Origin: Phenylobacterium sp.
GTDB taxonomy: Bacteria; Pseudomonadota; Alphaproteobacteria; Caulobacterales; Caulobacteraceae
NCBI GenBank assembly: GCA_020402745.1
Contig: JADBYZ010000036.1
Location: forward strand, 1-34,321
Direction: 5' to 3'
DNA length: 34,321 nt
The translations under genes were made by a program, and so were the position numbers. Below the pieces are notes generated by a model. The model made no database searches, was not told the DNA's origin, and was given only the letters and a program-made list of their open reading frames with translations. Every line of letters begins with the position of its first letter. Position 1 is the stretch's first letter. Of this stretch, positions 25,679 to 34,160 are shown in pieces.

Positions 25679-27445
25679 ATGCCAGACGTTGACACTTCGT
25701 CGGCCAGCCGACCTGCGCTTGACGGCGCCACGAATCTCATGGGCTCGAGCGCTTCGTCCGACGCGCTCACCCTTCTGAAGGGAAGTCTCCAGGACCAGAG
25801 AAACCGTCAGGTTGTCCCGCTCCTTGAACGCGCCCTCGCCCACATCAAGGCGCATCAACCGGAGAAGGCGGCCGCCCTGGCGTTGGAAGCGCTCGGGATT
25901 GATGAACGTTGCGGGATCGGCTGGCACATTCTGGCCATCTCGCAGGAGGCCGGCGGGGACTTCGCCACTGCGCTGAACTGCTATGAGGCGGCCCTCAAAC
26001 TCCTCCCCGACGACCTTGAAGTCCTGAGCAACCTGGGGCGGCTGGCCATCCGGATGGGCATGCACCCGATCGCGGAAAAGCTGATTCTTCATTTCCTGTC
26101 CCGGAAGCCTGACGACGTTGAGGGCGTCAATAATCTGGCGATCGCCATCCAGTCACAGGGCCGCCAGCCGCAGGCCATCGCCCTGCTCAGGGACTTCATC
26201 TCCCGTCACCCGACCCACGCCAGCCTCTGGAACAGCCTCGCAGGGATGTTGAAGGAAGAAGGAGACATCGAGAACGCCAGGATGTTCTATCGTGAGGCCC
26301 TTCGGCTGAATCCCCGCCTTGGCCGGGTCCGTTACAATCTCGGCTGCCTGTCGCTTGACACGGGCGATCCGCACACGGCGCTGAGGGAGTTCGAGAGCGC
26401 CCTCAGACGGCCCCTCGCCGCCGACGAGAGAGCCATGATAACCATGAGCCAGGGGCTTGCGCAGCTGGCCATTGGCCGCATCGCGCTGGGTTGGCGGAAC
26501 TACGAGGCCCGCAACGACATCAACTTCTCAGAAGGTATGGTCGTCGCTTTGAAAGCGCCTAAGTGGAGGCCGGGCTTGCCCCTGTCAGGGGCTTCGCTTC
26601 TGCTCGTCGCTGAGCAGGGCCTCGGAGACGAGGTCCTTTTCGCGAGCCTTCTTCCGGAAGTGCTGGACAGCCTTGGGCCGGAGGGGCGCCTGACCCTGGC
26701 GGTTGAGCCGAGGCTGGCGACCCTCATGTCCAGGAGTTTTCCGACGGTGCGGGTTGAGGCCCACGGGACGGTCCGCGCGTCCGGCCGCCTGGTGAGACTG
26801 CTTCCCACGCTGGAGGAGAGCGACTTCGAGATCGGGTGCTGGGCGCCGATCGCCTCGCTTATGGGTCAATTCCGACGCCGGGTGGAGGACTTCCCGCAGA
26901 GGACAGGGTACCTGCAGCCAGCGCCGGAGAGGGTGGCCTACTGGCGCGAAATCCTGGCCTCCGGGCCGGGCGGACCCAAGGTCGGCCTGCTTTGGAAAAG
27001 CCAGGTCCTCACGGGTGGGCGGAGCCGTTTCTTTTCGTCCTTCGAGGCCTGGGAGCCCATCCTTAGGACGCCTGGCGTTGTTTTCGTGAACCTTCAGTAC
27101 GGCGATTGTGAGCCGGAGTTACAGCTGGCCAGGGATCAGTTTGGCGTCGAAATCTGGAACCCGCCGGGCATCGATCTCAAGCAGGACCTCGACGACGTGA
27201 CCGCCCTGTCCTGCGCCCTTGATCTTGTGATCGGCTTCTCAAACGCCAGTTTCAACCTCGCCGCAGCGGCGGGTGCGCCCGCATGGCTGATCGCCCCCAA
27301 AAGCGTCTGGACGACGCTGGGGACGGATCGTTACCCTTGGTATCCCCAGGTCCGGGTTTACCAGCCCGAGGCCTATGCGGAGTGGGGCCCGGTCATGGCC
27401 CGGGTCGCCGCGGACCTCGCCCGCGAGTTCGGGGGCGCCGGGTGA
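25679..27445 (+). CDS. TPR-glycosyltransferase (FlmG/FlbA-like), first copy
   Basis: The 588-residue protein joins an N-terminal stack of about six tetratricopeptide repeats (about 46-275, for example ALNCYEAALKLLPDD and ARMFYREALRLNP) to a C-terminal GT-B-like domain (about 300-588). The latter has VAEQGLGDEVLFASLLPE (310-327), GLLWKS (436-441), FVNLQYGDC (469-477) and DLVIGFSNASFNLAAAAG (515-532), as in heptosyltransferase-like enzymes. FlmG of Caulobacter has this TPR-plus-GT layout: its TPR part binds flagellin and its GT part transfers the sugar. No signal peptide is seen, so it is cytoplasmic. It is divergent from flbT and runs directly into a paralogue. Confidence 0.85.
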   Translation: MPDVDTSSASRPALDGATNLMGSSASSDALTLLKGSLQDQRNRQVVPLLERALAHIKAHQPEKAAALALEALGIDERCGIGWHILAISQEAGGDFATALNCYEAALKLLPDDLEVLSNLGRLAIRMGMHPIAEKLILHFLSRKPDDVEGVNNLAIAIQSQGRQPQAIALLRDFISRHPTHASLWNSLAGMLKEEGDIENARMFYREALRLNPRLGRVRYNLGCLSLDTGDPHTALREFESALRRPLAADERAMITMSQGLAQLAIGRIALGWRNYEARNDINFSEGMVVALKAPKWRPGLPLSGASLLLVAEQGLGDEVLFASLLPEVLDSLGPEGRLTLAVEPRLATLMSRSFPTVRVEAHGTVRASGRLVRLLPTLEESDFEIGCWAPIASLMGQFRRRVEDFPQRTGYLQPAPERVAYWREILASGPGGPKVGLLWKSQVLTGGRSRFFSSFEAWEPILRTPGVVFVNLQYGDCEPELQLARDQFGVEIWNPPGIDLKQDLDDVTALSCALDLVIGFSNASFNLAAAAGAPAWLIAPKSVWTTLGTDRYPWYPQVRVYQPEAYAEWGPVMARVAADLAREFGGAG

Positions 27446-29082
27446 CGGCCGGGCGCATCGGCACGCTCCTGGCCCAGGCGATGTCGCACCTGGAGGCCTC
27501 GAGGTCCGACGAGGCCGCCAGCCTCGCCCGGAGCGCCGTGGAGATCGACCGCACCTCGCTCGCCGGCTGGAGGCTCCTGGCCCTCGCCTGCGAGGCGGGC
27601 GGAGACCTGGCCGGCGCCCTTTCCGCCTGTGAGGCGGCCCTGGCCCTGGCGCCCGGCGATCCCGATCTCGTGACCCGCCTGGGACGAATCGCCCTGGAGT
27701 TGGACCTGGCGGGCGCCGCTGAGGGTCTGCTCCGTCAGGCGCTGGCGGCCCGGCCGGGCGACACCAGCGCGACCTGCCTCCTCGCTCGCGCCCTAGCCGC
27801 CCAGGCCCGGAGCGACGAGGCGGCCGACATGCTCATGGCCTACCTGGCCGACCGCCCCGACGACCCGGTGGTCTGGGACGCCCTCGGCGTACTGGTCGCA
27901 GAACGCGGGGACGCGGCCACCGCACGGACGTGCTTCGCCGAGGCCCTGCGGCTGGCGCCCGACTTCACGCCGGCGCGCTTCAACGCCGCCAACCTGCTGA
28001 TCAGCGAGGGCGATTCCGCGGGCGCTTTGCAGGCCCTGGAGCAGATCCCCGAGGCGGGCCTGGTCGCCCGGGAGCGGGCCACCCTGGTGTTCTCCAGGGC
28101 GTGCGCCCGGCTTCGCCTTGGCGACCTCAGCGGCGGATGGACGGACTATGCGATCCGGAATGACCCTGGCTTTCCGGGCACCGCCGCGTTTGACATTCCT
28201 GCGCCAAAATGGCGTCCCGGGGACCCACTCGCCGGACAGAAGCTCCTGGTCGTCGGCGAGCAGGGACTGGGCGACGAGGTCATGTTCGCGGGCCTCCTGC
28301 CGGATCTCCTGAGCCGCAAGGATCGCCCGGTCGCCCTGTCCCTGGCGGTGGAGCCCCGGCTCACAGGCCTGTTCCGACGGTCCTTTCTCGGCGTGACGGT
28401 CTCCGCGCATACGACCCACACCCTCGCGGGTCGTCGGGTGCGAGGTCTGGCCGAGCCTACGCACCCGGGCCAGTACTCGGCCTGGACACCCATGGCCGAC
28501 CTCCTTCCCCTCCTGCGTTCGGATGTCTCAGCCTTCCAGGGCGGCGGGGCGTTCCTGGTCGCCGATCCGGACCGGGTCAGGGACTGGCGGGGGCGCCTTG
28601 CCGGTATGGGGCCCGGGCCCAGGGTCGGCCTCCTTTGGAAGAGCGGCCTGCTGTCCGGCCTGAGGGGCAACGCCTTCGCGGCCTTCGCCGCCTGGGCGCC
28701 GGTCCTCCGGGTTCCCGGGGTGACCTTCGTCAACCTGCAGTACGACGACTGCTCGGAGGAGATCGCCTTCGCCCGGGATCGACTGGGGGTGGAGATCCGG
28801 ACCCCGGCGGGCCTTGACCTGAAACAGGACCTCGAGGGCGTGGCCGCTCTGTCCTGCGCCCTCGACCTTGTCATCGGGGTCTCCAACGCCAGCTTCAACC
28901 TGGCGGCTGCGTGTGGCGCAACGGCCTGGCTGATCACCGCCCCGGACGCCTGGACCACCCTCGGCTCGGACCACTATCCCTGGTATCCGCAGGTGCGCCT
29001 GTTCCCCTCCCGCAGGGCGGGCGACTGGGACAAAGTGTTCCTGTCGGTGGCCGAGGCCCTCGCAGCCTCTTCTGCCGCCTGA
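27442..29082 (+). CDS. TPR-glycosyltransferase (FlmG/FlbA-like), second copy
   Basis: This 546-residue paralogue of the preceding gene has the same layout: TPRs at about 1-235 and a GT-B-like domain at about 255-546 with VGEQGLGDEVMFAGLLPD (271-288), GLLWKSG, FVNLQYDDC and LVIGVSNASFNLAAACG. The two C-terminal halves align almost without gaps (LDLKQDL, LSCALDLVIG, YPWYPQVR shared), so they arose by duplication. The start is GTG at 27442, overlapping the upstream stop as GTGA; the frame is open to 27283, but that extension lies inside the first gene. It lacks the 40-residue N-terminal extension of the first copy and its codons are more GC-rich. Acceptor and sugar are not known. Confidence 0.85.
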   Translation: MTAGRIGTLLAQAMSHLEASRSDEAASLARSAVEIDRTSLAGWRLLALACEAGGDLAGALSACEAALALAPGDPDLVTRLGRIALELDLAGAAEGLLRQALAARPGDTSATCLLARALAAQARSDEAADMLMAYLADRPDDPVVWDALGVLVAERGDAATARTCFAEALRLAPDFTPARFNAANLLISEGDSAGALQALEQIPEAGLVARERATLVFSRACARLRLGDLSGGWTDYAIRNDPGFPGTAAFDIPAPKWRPGDPLAGQKLLVVGEQGLGDEVMFAGLLPDLLSRKDRPVALSLAVEPRLTGLFRRSFLGVTVSAHTTHTLAGRRVRGLAEPTHPGQYSAWTPMADLLPLLRSDVSAFQGGGAFLVADPDRVRDWRGRLAGMGPGPRVGLLWKSGLLSGLRGNAFAAFAAWAPVLRVPGVTFVNLQYDDCSEEIAFARDRLGVEIRTPAGLDLKQDLEGVAALSCALDLVIGVSNASFNLAAACGATAWLITAPDAWTTLGSDHYPWYPQVRLFPSRRAGDWDKVFLSVAEALAASSAA

Positions 29083-29200
29083 GCGCCCGGCTCCGGGAGG
29101 AAGCGGCTTGAATGTCGCCGGCCAGCCTTTAGTGTGCCCGCAGGTTTGAAACATTTGTTCTGGCGTCCGTCCCAAGGGCCGGCGTTTTCGGGGAGCCCAG

Positions 29201-30070
29201 ATGAGCCAGCGTTTTGAAGGCACCGACAATTATGTCGCCACCGATGATCTCAAGGTGGCCGTCAACGCCGCTATCGCCCTTGAGCGTCCCTTGCTGATCA
29301 AGGGCGAACCGGGCACCGGCAAGACCGTGCTGGCCTATGAGGTCGCCAAGGCCCTCAACGCCGAGCTGATCACCTGGCACATCAAGTCCACGACCAAGGC
29401 CCACCAGGGCCTGTACGAGTACGACGCCGTCACCCGCCTGCGGGACAGCCAGCTGGGCGATGAGCGGGTCAAGGACGTCCGCAACTACATCAAGAAGGGC
29501 AAGCTCTGGGAGGCCTTCACGGCCCCGAAGCGGCCGGTCCTGCTGATCGACGAGATCGACAAGGCGGACATCGAGTTCCCGAACGACCTCCTGCAGGAGC
29601 TCGATCGGATGGAGTTCTACGTCTACGAGACCAATGAGACGATCCGGGCCGAGATCCGGCCGGTGGTGATCATCACCTCGAACAACGAAAAGGAGCTGCC
29701 CGACGCCTTTCTGCGCCGCTGCTTCTTCCATTACATCCGCTTCCCAGAGGCCGAGACGATGAACGACATCGTCGAGGTCCACTATCCCGGGATCAAGCAG
29801 AAGCTCGTCTCCGAGGCCCTGCGGATCTTCTATGACATGCGCAAGGTGCCGGGTCTGAAGAAGAAGCCCTCCACCTCCGAGCTGCTCGACTGGCTCAAGC
29901 TCCTCATGGTCGAGGACATCAGCGACGAAATGCTCAAGGAGCGCGATCCCACCAAGCTGATCCCGCCCCTGCACGGCGCCCTCCTGAAGAATGAGCAGGA
30001 CGTGCAGCTGTTCGAACGCCTGGCCTTCCTGGCCCGCCGGGAAAGCGGCCCGCCGCGTCCTGGCCAGTAA
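29201..30070 (+). CDS. MoxR-type AAA+ ATPase
   Basis: This 289-residue single-domain AAA+ protein of the MoxR group remodels partner proteins using ATP. Walker A is GEPGTGKT (35-42), Walker B is VLLIDEID (113-120), sensor 1 is ITSNN (158-162) and an arginine pair is at 172-173 (FLRRCFF). Relatives usually pair with a von Willebrand A protein (CoxE or BatA type) just downstream; here the next gene is on the opposite strand and unrelated. The ATG at 29201 follows GGGGAG. A strong terminator 27 bp past the stop closes the unit, so it is monocistronic or the last gene after the glycosyltransferases (118 bp gap). Confidence 0.9.
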   Translation: MSQRFEGTDNYVATDDLKVAVNAAIALERPLLIKGEPGTGKTVLAYEVAKALNAELITWHIKSTTKAHQGLYEYDAVTRLRDSQLGDERVKDVRNYIKKGKLWEAFTAPKRPVLLIDEIDKADIEFPNDLLQELDRMEFYVYETNETIRAEIRPVVIITSNNEKELPDAFLRRCFFHYIRFPEAETMNDIVEVHYPGIKQKLVSEALRIFYDMRKVPGLKKKPSTSELLDWLKLLMVEDISDEMLKERDPTKLIPPLHGALLKNEQDVQLFERLAFLARRESGPPRPGQ

Positions 30071-30096
30071 GGGCCGGACCGAACCCACAAATGAAG

Positions 30097-30124
30097 ACGC
30101 CCCGACCGCAAGGCCGGGGCGTTT
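30097..30124 (+). terminator. Rho-independent terminator after the MoxR ATPase
   Basis: An 8-bp perfect stem (acgccccg/cggggcgt) with two further inner pairs and a short loop (gcaa type) is followed by TTGCATTT. It can also serve the convergent minus-strand gene ending at 30150. This is the clearest terminator in the window. Confidence 0.85.
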
Positions 30125-30149
30125 GCATTTCCGGGCCTGACAACAAGGC

Positions 30150-30518
30150 TCAGGCCTTCTGGACCTCGACGATCTTGTAGGTCAGGGGCTGGCCGTCCTC
30201 GTCGGTCACCGTGACGTACTCGCCCACGACGAAGCGGTGGTCGCCGAGCCGGTGAACCGGTTCGTCATCATCGCTGGACGCCTTGTCATAGTCGAAGAAC
30301 CAGTTCTGGCCGCGGCGGGCCAGGCGGCCCATGACGGCATCCTCGTCCGGCGCGAAACGGCGGACCGAGCATTCCGAGCGCGCCTTCGCAAAGGCCTCAG
30401 CGTCGAGCCGACCCTCCGATGTAAGCGGAGCCGTTAGGGTGTAGCCCCGGCGGTCGTCGCCGCCAAACTCGGAACCGGGGTTACGGGCGAGCCGCATGAC
30501 GATGCGCGACAGGGACAT
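30150..30518 (-). CDS. Conserved-looking hypothetical protein, 122 residues
   Basis: This small soluble protein is rich in Arg and Asp, with a helical N-terminus (MSLSRIVMRLARNPGSEF), a central segment NWFFDYDKASSDDDEP and a beta-rich end (HRFVVGEYVTVTDEDGQPLTYKIVEV in two strands). The ATG is at 30518. It follows the universal stress protein gene by 11 bp on the same strand, so the two form an operon, probably under the FNR/FixK-type box. I do not recognise the family. The terminator at 30097-30124 lies just beyond its end. Confidence 0.75.
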   Translation of the reverse strand: MSLSRIVMRLARNPGSEFGGDDRRGYTLTAPLTSEGRLDAEAFAKARSECSVRRFAPDEDAVMGRLARRGQNWFFDYDKASSDDDEPVHRLGDHRFVVGEYVTVTDEDGQPLTYKIVEVQKA

Positions 30519-30529
30519 GGACTGAACCT

Positions 30530-31342
30530 CTAGTGCGAAAGGAAGATGGACGGCTGGTTGGCCGCGAGCAGTGAGCGGGTTGTGCCCCCGAAGATAAACT
30601 CCTGTAACCTTGGATGGCCAAAGGCGCCAGCGACGAGCAGATGAGCGTCGACCGACTTCACGGCGGCAAGCAGCAGCGCTGCAGCATCGCCCTTTTGGCC
30701 CAGAACCTCGACCTCCGCCTGAACCCCGCGGGCGGCGTAATAGGCTTGCAGGCGCTTGGGTTCGAAGTGGCGCGAAGTCGCCTTGGGCGCCGCCAGGAGC
30801 ACGACGCGGGAAGCCTTTTCAAGCAGGGGCAGCGCCAGGCGCGCGGCGCGACTGGCCTCCTTGCCGCCGTCCCAGGCCACGGCGACCACGCCGCCGACCT
30901 CGAAACCCTGCCGGGCGATCAGCACCGGACGCTGCTCGTCGGCGACGATCTGCTGGAAGCACTCGGCGAGCGGACCCCGACCCCGCGCCGGGTCGTCGCC
31001 GAACACCACCAGGTCCGACAGCCGGGCCTCCGCTGAAAGGGCCGCCCAGACCGGGCTCTGGAGGGCGACAAAGGTTTTCTTGGCGTAGTTGCAGGCCTGG
31101 TAGGCGGCCCGGGAGCGAGCCTCGCCCGTCGTCGCCGCCTGCCTCAGGGTCTCAATGGCCGTGGTCTGGACACCGCCCAGATAGCCCTCGCCCAGCCAGG
31201 GCATGATGTCGGCGACATCCGCGGGGGCGAAGACGGCGGAAACTTCCGCTCCGAAGGGATCGGCCGCCTTCACGGCGGCGGACAGAACGGCGGCGTCGCC
31301 CTCGGCGCCGGCCAGCGGCGCCATCACTCTCGCCCAACTCAT
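30530..31342 (-). CDS. Tandem universal stress protein (two USP domains)
   Basis: The 270-residue protein is built of two USP folds, about residues 1-145 and 150-270. The second keeps VAVAWDGGKEASRAARLALPLL and the ATP-loop-like GAFGHPRLQEFIFGGTTRSLL in spread form (normal pattern G-2x-G-9x-G-S/T); the first is more diverged. Such proteins help cells survive low oxygen, starvation and other stress. The ATG at 31342 follows GGGAG. A TTGA-N6-TCAA box 54-67 bp upstream of the start suggests control by an FNR/FixK-type regulator. It is followed at 11 bp by a small unknown gene. Confidence 0.88.
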   Translation of the reverse strand: MSWARVMAPLAGAEGDAAVLSAAVKAADPFGAEVSAVFAPADVADIMPWLGEGYLGGVQTTAIETLRQAATTGEARSRAAYQACNYAKKTFVALQSPVWAALSAEARLSDLVVFGDDPARGRGPLAECFQQIVADEQRPVLIARQGFEVGGVVAVAWDGGKEASRAARLALPLLEKASRVVLLAAPKATSRHFEPKRLQAYYAARGVQAEVEVLGQKGDAAALLLAAVKSVDAHLLVAGAFGHPRLQEFIFGGTTRSLLAANQPSIFLSH

Positions 31343-31395
31343 CCGCAGTCTCCCTGCTTGCCGGGGAAGTTAACGGCCCAGCCTGCGCACCGTCA

Positions 31396-31409
31396 TTGAT
31401 CTTTCTCAA
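31396..31409 (-). promoter_or_regulatory. FNR/FixK-type box upstream of the stress protein
   Basis: On the minus strand TTGAG-AAAG-ATCAA matches the TTGAT-N4-ATCAA consensus with one mismatch and the TTGA-N6-TCAA core exactly. It lies in the 111-bp gap between the divergent stress-protein and HD-hydrolase genes and may affect either. Confidence 0.6.
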
Positions 31410-31453
31410 GCCCCAGTGCACCTGTCGGCCATGTTCGCCCCTGGAGATCTGCA

Positions 31454-32089
31454 TTGAAGCGCGCCGCTGCAAGCCCTCCGCGGGCCTGGCAGCGCATGCT
31501 GTCGGGACGCCGCCTCGACCTCCTGGATCCCTCCCCCCTCGACATCGAGATCGAGGACATTGCCCATGGCCTGGCCCGGGTGGCGCGGTGGAACGGCCAG
31601 ACGACCGGCGACCACGCCTTCTCGGTGGCTCAGCACTCCGTTGTGGTCGAGGAGATCTGTGTCCATCTCAGCCCCGGCCTCGACCCGCGATGGCGGCTGG
31701 CGGCCCTCCTCCACGACGCCTCAGAGTACGTCATCGGGGACATGATCAGTCCCTTCAAGGCCGCCCTGGGATACGACTACAAGGCGATCGAGCAACGGCT
31801 GGAGCAGGCCATCCATATCCGCTTCGGCCTACCGGCGCGGACGCCCGCCGAGATCCGCAGGCTGATCAAGACCGCAGACCGGGTTTGCGCCTTCTTCGAG
31901 GCCGTGCAGCTCGCGGGCTTCGGAAGGGAGGAGTCCATCGCCCTCTTCGGGGCGCCTCCGCCCGGATACGACATCGAGATCGAGCCCCTGGCTCCGGCGC
32001 CCGCCCAGGCGCGGTATGTCGAGCGTTTCCAAAGCCTCTCCGAGGCGGCCGGGTTCGGGCCCGCCGCTCCATCTTCGGCGCCGGGGTAG
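31454..32089 (+). CDS. HD-domain phosphohydrolase (YfbR-like)
   Basis: This 211-residue metal-dependent phosphohydrolase has the HD set His61 (VAQHS), His87-Asp88 with Glu91 (LLHDASEYVIGD), and Asp142 (KTADRVCAFFEA), as in YfbR-type nucleotidases acting on nucleoside monophosphates. The N-terminal block WQRMLSGRRLDLLDP and the following IEDIAHGLARVARWNGQT are a recognisable feature of alphaproteobacterial members. The start is TTG at 31454 with GGAG 7 nt upstream; the first ATG would remove the conserved WQR. The next gene begins 3 nt past the stop, an NrtR-like regulator of NAD metabolism, so the substrate could be a nucleotide linked to NAD turnover. Confidence 0.85.
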   Translation: MKRAAASPPRAWQRMLSGRRLDLLDPSPLDIEIEDIAHGLARVARWNGQTTGDHAFSVAQHSVVVEEICVHLSPGLDPRWRLAALLHDASEYVIGDMISPFKAALGYDYKAIEQRLEQAIHIRFGLPARTPAEIRRLIKTADRVCAFFEAVQLAGFGREESIALFGAPPPGYDIEIEPLAPAPAQARYVERFQSLSEAAGFGPAAPSSAPG

Positions 32090-32092
32090 GCC

Positions 32093-33043
32093 GTGGCCCA
32101 GCGCATTGTCATCGGCTTGTCGGCGGTGGTCGCCGCGGTTTCCGGGGGCGAGGCCAGGGTGCTGACGGTTCGCACGCCGGGCCAGCCGGCCGCCCTGCCC
32201 TTCGGTCCGTTTGATCCTGAGGCGGACCGCACCTTCGAGATCGCGCTCAGGGCCTTCGTCTCAGTGCAGACCGGCTTTGATCCCGGCTATGTGGAGCAGC
32301 TCTACACCTTCGGCGACAAGGGTCGGGACGCCCCCCTCGCCGCGGTGGACGGCTCAGCAGCGGCCAGGGTCATCTCCGTCGGCTATCTGGGCCTGACCGC
32401 CCGAGCGGACACGGCGGCCCAGCCGGGCGCCGCCTGGTCGGCCTTCACCGGTTTCTTCCCCTGGGAAGACTGGCGCGAGGGGCGCCCCGAGGCCCTTGTC
32501 GGCATAGAACCGGCCCTCCTCAGCTGGGCGGGACAGAGCGCCACCCGCCTGTCGCGCGTGCGCCTGTTGTTCGCCCTGGAGGATGCGCCCTGGAACGAGG
32601 AGCGCGCCCTGGAGCGGTACGAGCTGCTCTATGAGGCCGGGCTGGCGCCAGAGGCGTCGCGGGACCGCGGCGAGGCGCCGGACCCGGCCATCGCCCGGCT
32701 GGGCCCGGCCCTGGGCGAGCCGATGATCTCCGACCACCGGCGAATCCTCGCGACGGCCCTGTCCCGGCTCCGGGGCAAGTTGAAGTACCGTCCGGTCATC
32801 TTCGAAATGATGCCCGGGGCCTTCACCCTTTCGGCCCTGCAGCGGGCCGTCGAAGCCGTCGCCGGTGTGGCCCTGCACAAGCAGAACTTCCGCCGGGCCC
32901 TGGAGCGTTCCGGCCTCGTCGAAGGCCTGGGACGCCTGGACCAGGACACCGGCGGCCGCCCCGCCGAGCTGTTCCGGTTCCGCCGGGAGGTCCTTTCCGC
33001 CCGCCCGGCCTCGGGCCTTTCCCTGCCCCTGCTGCGCGATTGA
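32093..33043 (+). CDS. NrtR-like Nudix/winged-helix regulator
   Basis: This 316-residue protein fits NrtR, a repressor of NAD biosynthesis and recycling genes whose Nudix-derived domain senses ADP-ribose or related nucleotides. The N-terminal domain has VEQLYTFGDKGRD and RVISVGYLGL, the NrtR hallmark; no complete catalytic Nudix box (GX5EX7REUXEEXGU) is seen, as in regulatory members. The C-terminal winged helix (about 230-300) has YRPVIFEMMPGAFTLSALQRAVE and FRRALERSGLVE. It is longer than usual (about 220-300), with extra residues between about 125 and 210. The start is GTG at 32093, 3 nt past the HD gene, with GGGGTAGG upstream. No NAD-pathway target gene is in the window. Confidence 0.78.
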   Translation: MAQRIVIGLSAVVAAVSGGEARVLTVRTPGQPAALPFGPFDPEADRTFEIALRAFVSVQTGFDPGYVEQLYTFGDKGRDAPLAAVDGSAAARVISVGYLGLTARADTAAQPGAAWSAFTGFFPWEDWREGRPEALVGIEPALLSWAGQSATRLSRVRLLFALEDAPWNEERALERYELLYEAGLAPEASRDRGEAPDPAIARLGPALGEPMISDHRRILATALSRLRGKLKYRPVIFEMMPGAFTLSALQRAVEAVAGVALHKQNFRRALERSGLVEGLGRLDQDTGGRPAELFRFRREVLSARPASGLSLPLLRD

Positions 33044-33104
33044 CCGCCGGCCCTTGGCCCCGGGCCCGGGCTCCCCTAACGATGGGAAAACGGAGGAAGC
33101 CCCC

Positions 33105-34082
33105 ATGACCACCGCCCGCCAGGTCCATCTTGTCCGCCGCCCTGCCGGCAAGCCCGTCCCCGAGGACTTCGCCGTCGTCGAGGCGCCCCTCGCCGACGCT
33201 GGAGAGGGCGAGATCCAGGTCCAGGGCCTGATCCTGTCGGTCGATCCCTACATGCGGCCCCGCCTGGACGCCGACCAGAAGCTGGGCGAGGCCATGGCCG
33301 GCGGCGGGATCGGACGCGTGGTCCAGTCCCGGAACCCGAAGTTCCGCGAAGGCGACATTGTCCGGCACGGTCAGGGCTTCTCGGAGCGCTTCAACAGCGA
33401 CGGCCGCGGCGTCCAGGTCCTCAACCCCGACCCTGACCTGTCCCTCAGCGTCTACATGCACGCCCTGGGCGGCACCGGGATCACCGCCTATGGCGGCCTC
33501 CTGGAGACCGGCGCCCTGAAGGACGGCGAGCAGGTCTTCGTCTCCACCGCCGCCGGCGCGGTGGGCTCGGTCGCCGCCCAGATCGCCAAGATCAAGGGCT
33601 GCTACGTGATCGGCTCCACCGGCTCGGACGACAAGAAGCGCTGGCTGCTGGAGGAGGCGGGCCTGGACGCGGCCATCAACTATCGCTCCGAGAATTTGCG
33701 CACCGCCCTGAAGGCCGCCGCGCCCAAGGGCATCGACGTCTATTTCGAGAATGTCGGCGGGGCGCACCTCGACGCCGCCCTCGCCTGCATGAACCTGCGC
33801 GGCCGCATCGCGGTCTGCGGCATGATCTCGACCTACAACGGCGATCGCGAGGGCGTGCGGAACCTGTCGGTCCTGATCTATGGCCGGATGCGGATGGAGG
33901 GCTTCGTGGCCTCCGACTTTCCGCACCTGCAGGAGCAGTTCCAGTTCGACATGACCGGCTGGCTGAAGTCCGGCCGTATCCGCTACCAGGAGACGGTGCT
34001 GGAAGGCTTCGAGCGGGCGCCCGAAGCCTTGATCGGCCTCTTCGAGGGCCGCAACGCCGGGAAGATGCTGGTGCGGGTCTAG
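33105..34082 (+). CDS. NADP-dependent oxidoreductase, MDR family (CurA-like)
   Basis: This 325-residue zinc-independent medium-chain dehydrogenase/reductase of the CurA/leukotriene B4 12-hydroxydehydrogenase group reduces the double bond of enals, enones or similar compounds with NADPH. The cofactor motif is AAGAVG (149-154) in STAAGAVGSVAAQIAK. Family marks are LSVDPYMRPRL (44-54), GGTGITAYGGLLETG (122-136) and a C-terminus IGLFEGRNAGKMLVRV. The usual zinc-ligand cysteines of alcohol dehydrogenases are absent. The ATG at 33105 has GGAGG 8 nt upstream; the frame is open into the regulator gene (from 32865), but that is a shadow. It lies 61 bp after the NrtR-like gene and may be read from the same transcript. 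Confidence 0.9.
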   Translation: MTTARQVHLVRRPAGKPVPEDFAVVEAPLADAGEGEIQVQGLILSVDPYMRPRLDADQKLGEAMAGGGIGRVVQSRNPKFREGDIVRHGQGFSERFNSDGRGVQVLNPDPDLSLSVYMHALGGTGITAYGGLLETGALKDGEQVFVSTAAGAVGSVAAQIAKIKGCYVIGSTGSDDKKRWLLEEAGLDAAINYRSENLRTALKAAAPKGIDVYFENVGGAHLDAALACMNLRGRIAVCGMISTYNGDREGVRNLSVLIYGRMRMEGFVASDFPHLQEQFQFDMTGWLKSGRIRYQETVLEGFERAPEALIGLFEGRNAGKMLVRV

Positions 34083-34160
34083 GATCACACCTTACGGGGC
34101 ACTGGGCGTGCTCAGAGGGAGCTGCAGGGAGCTGCGGCGACGCCGGAGTTCCCCCTCCGT

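Noticed and set aside
27283-27441. 53-residue N-terminal extension of the second TPR-glycosyltransferase
   Set aside because: It lies wholly inside the first glycosyltransferase in another frame; the GTG overlapping the upstream stop fits far better.
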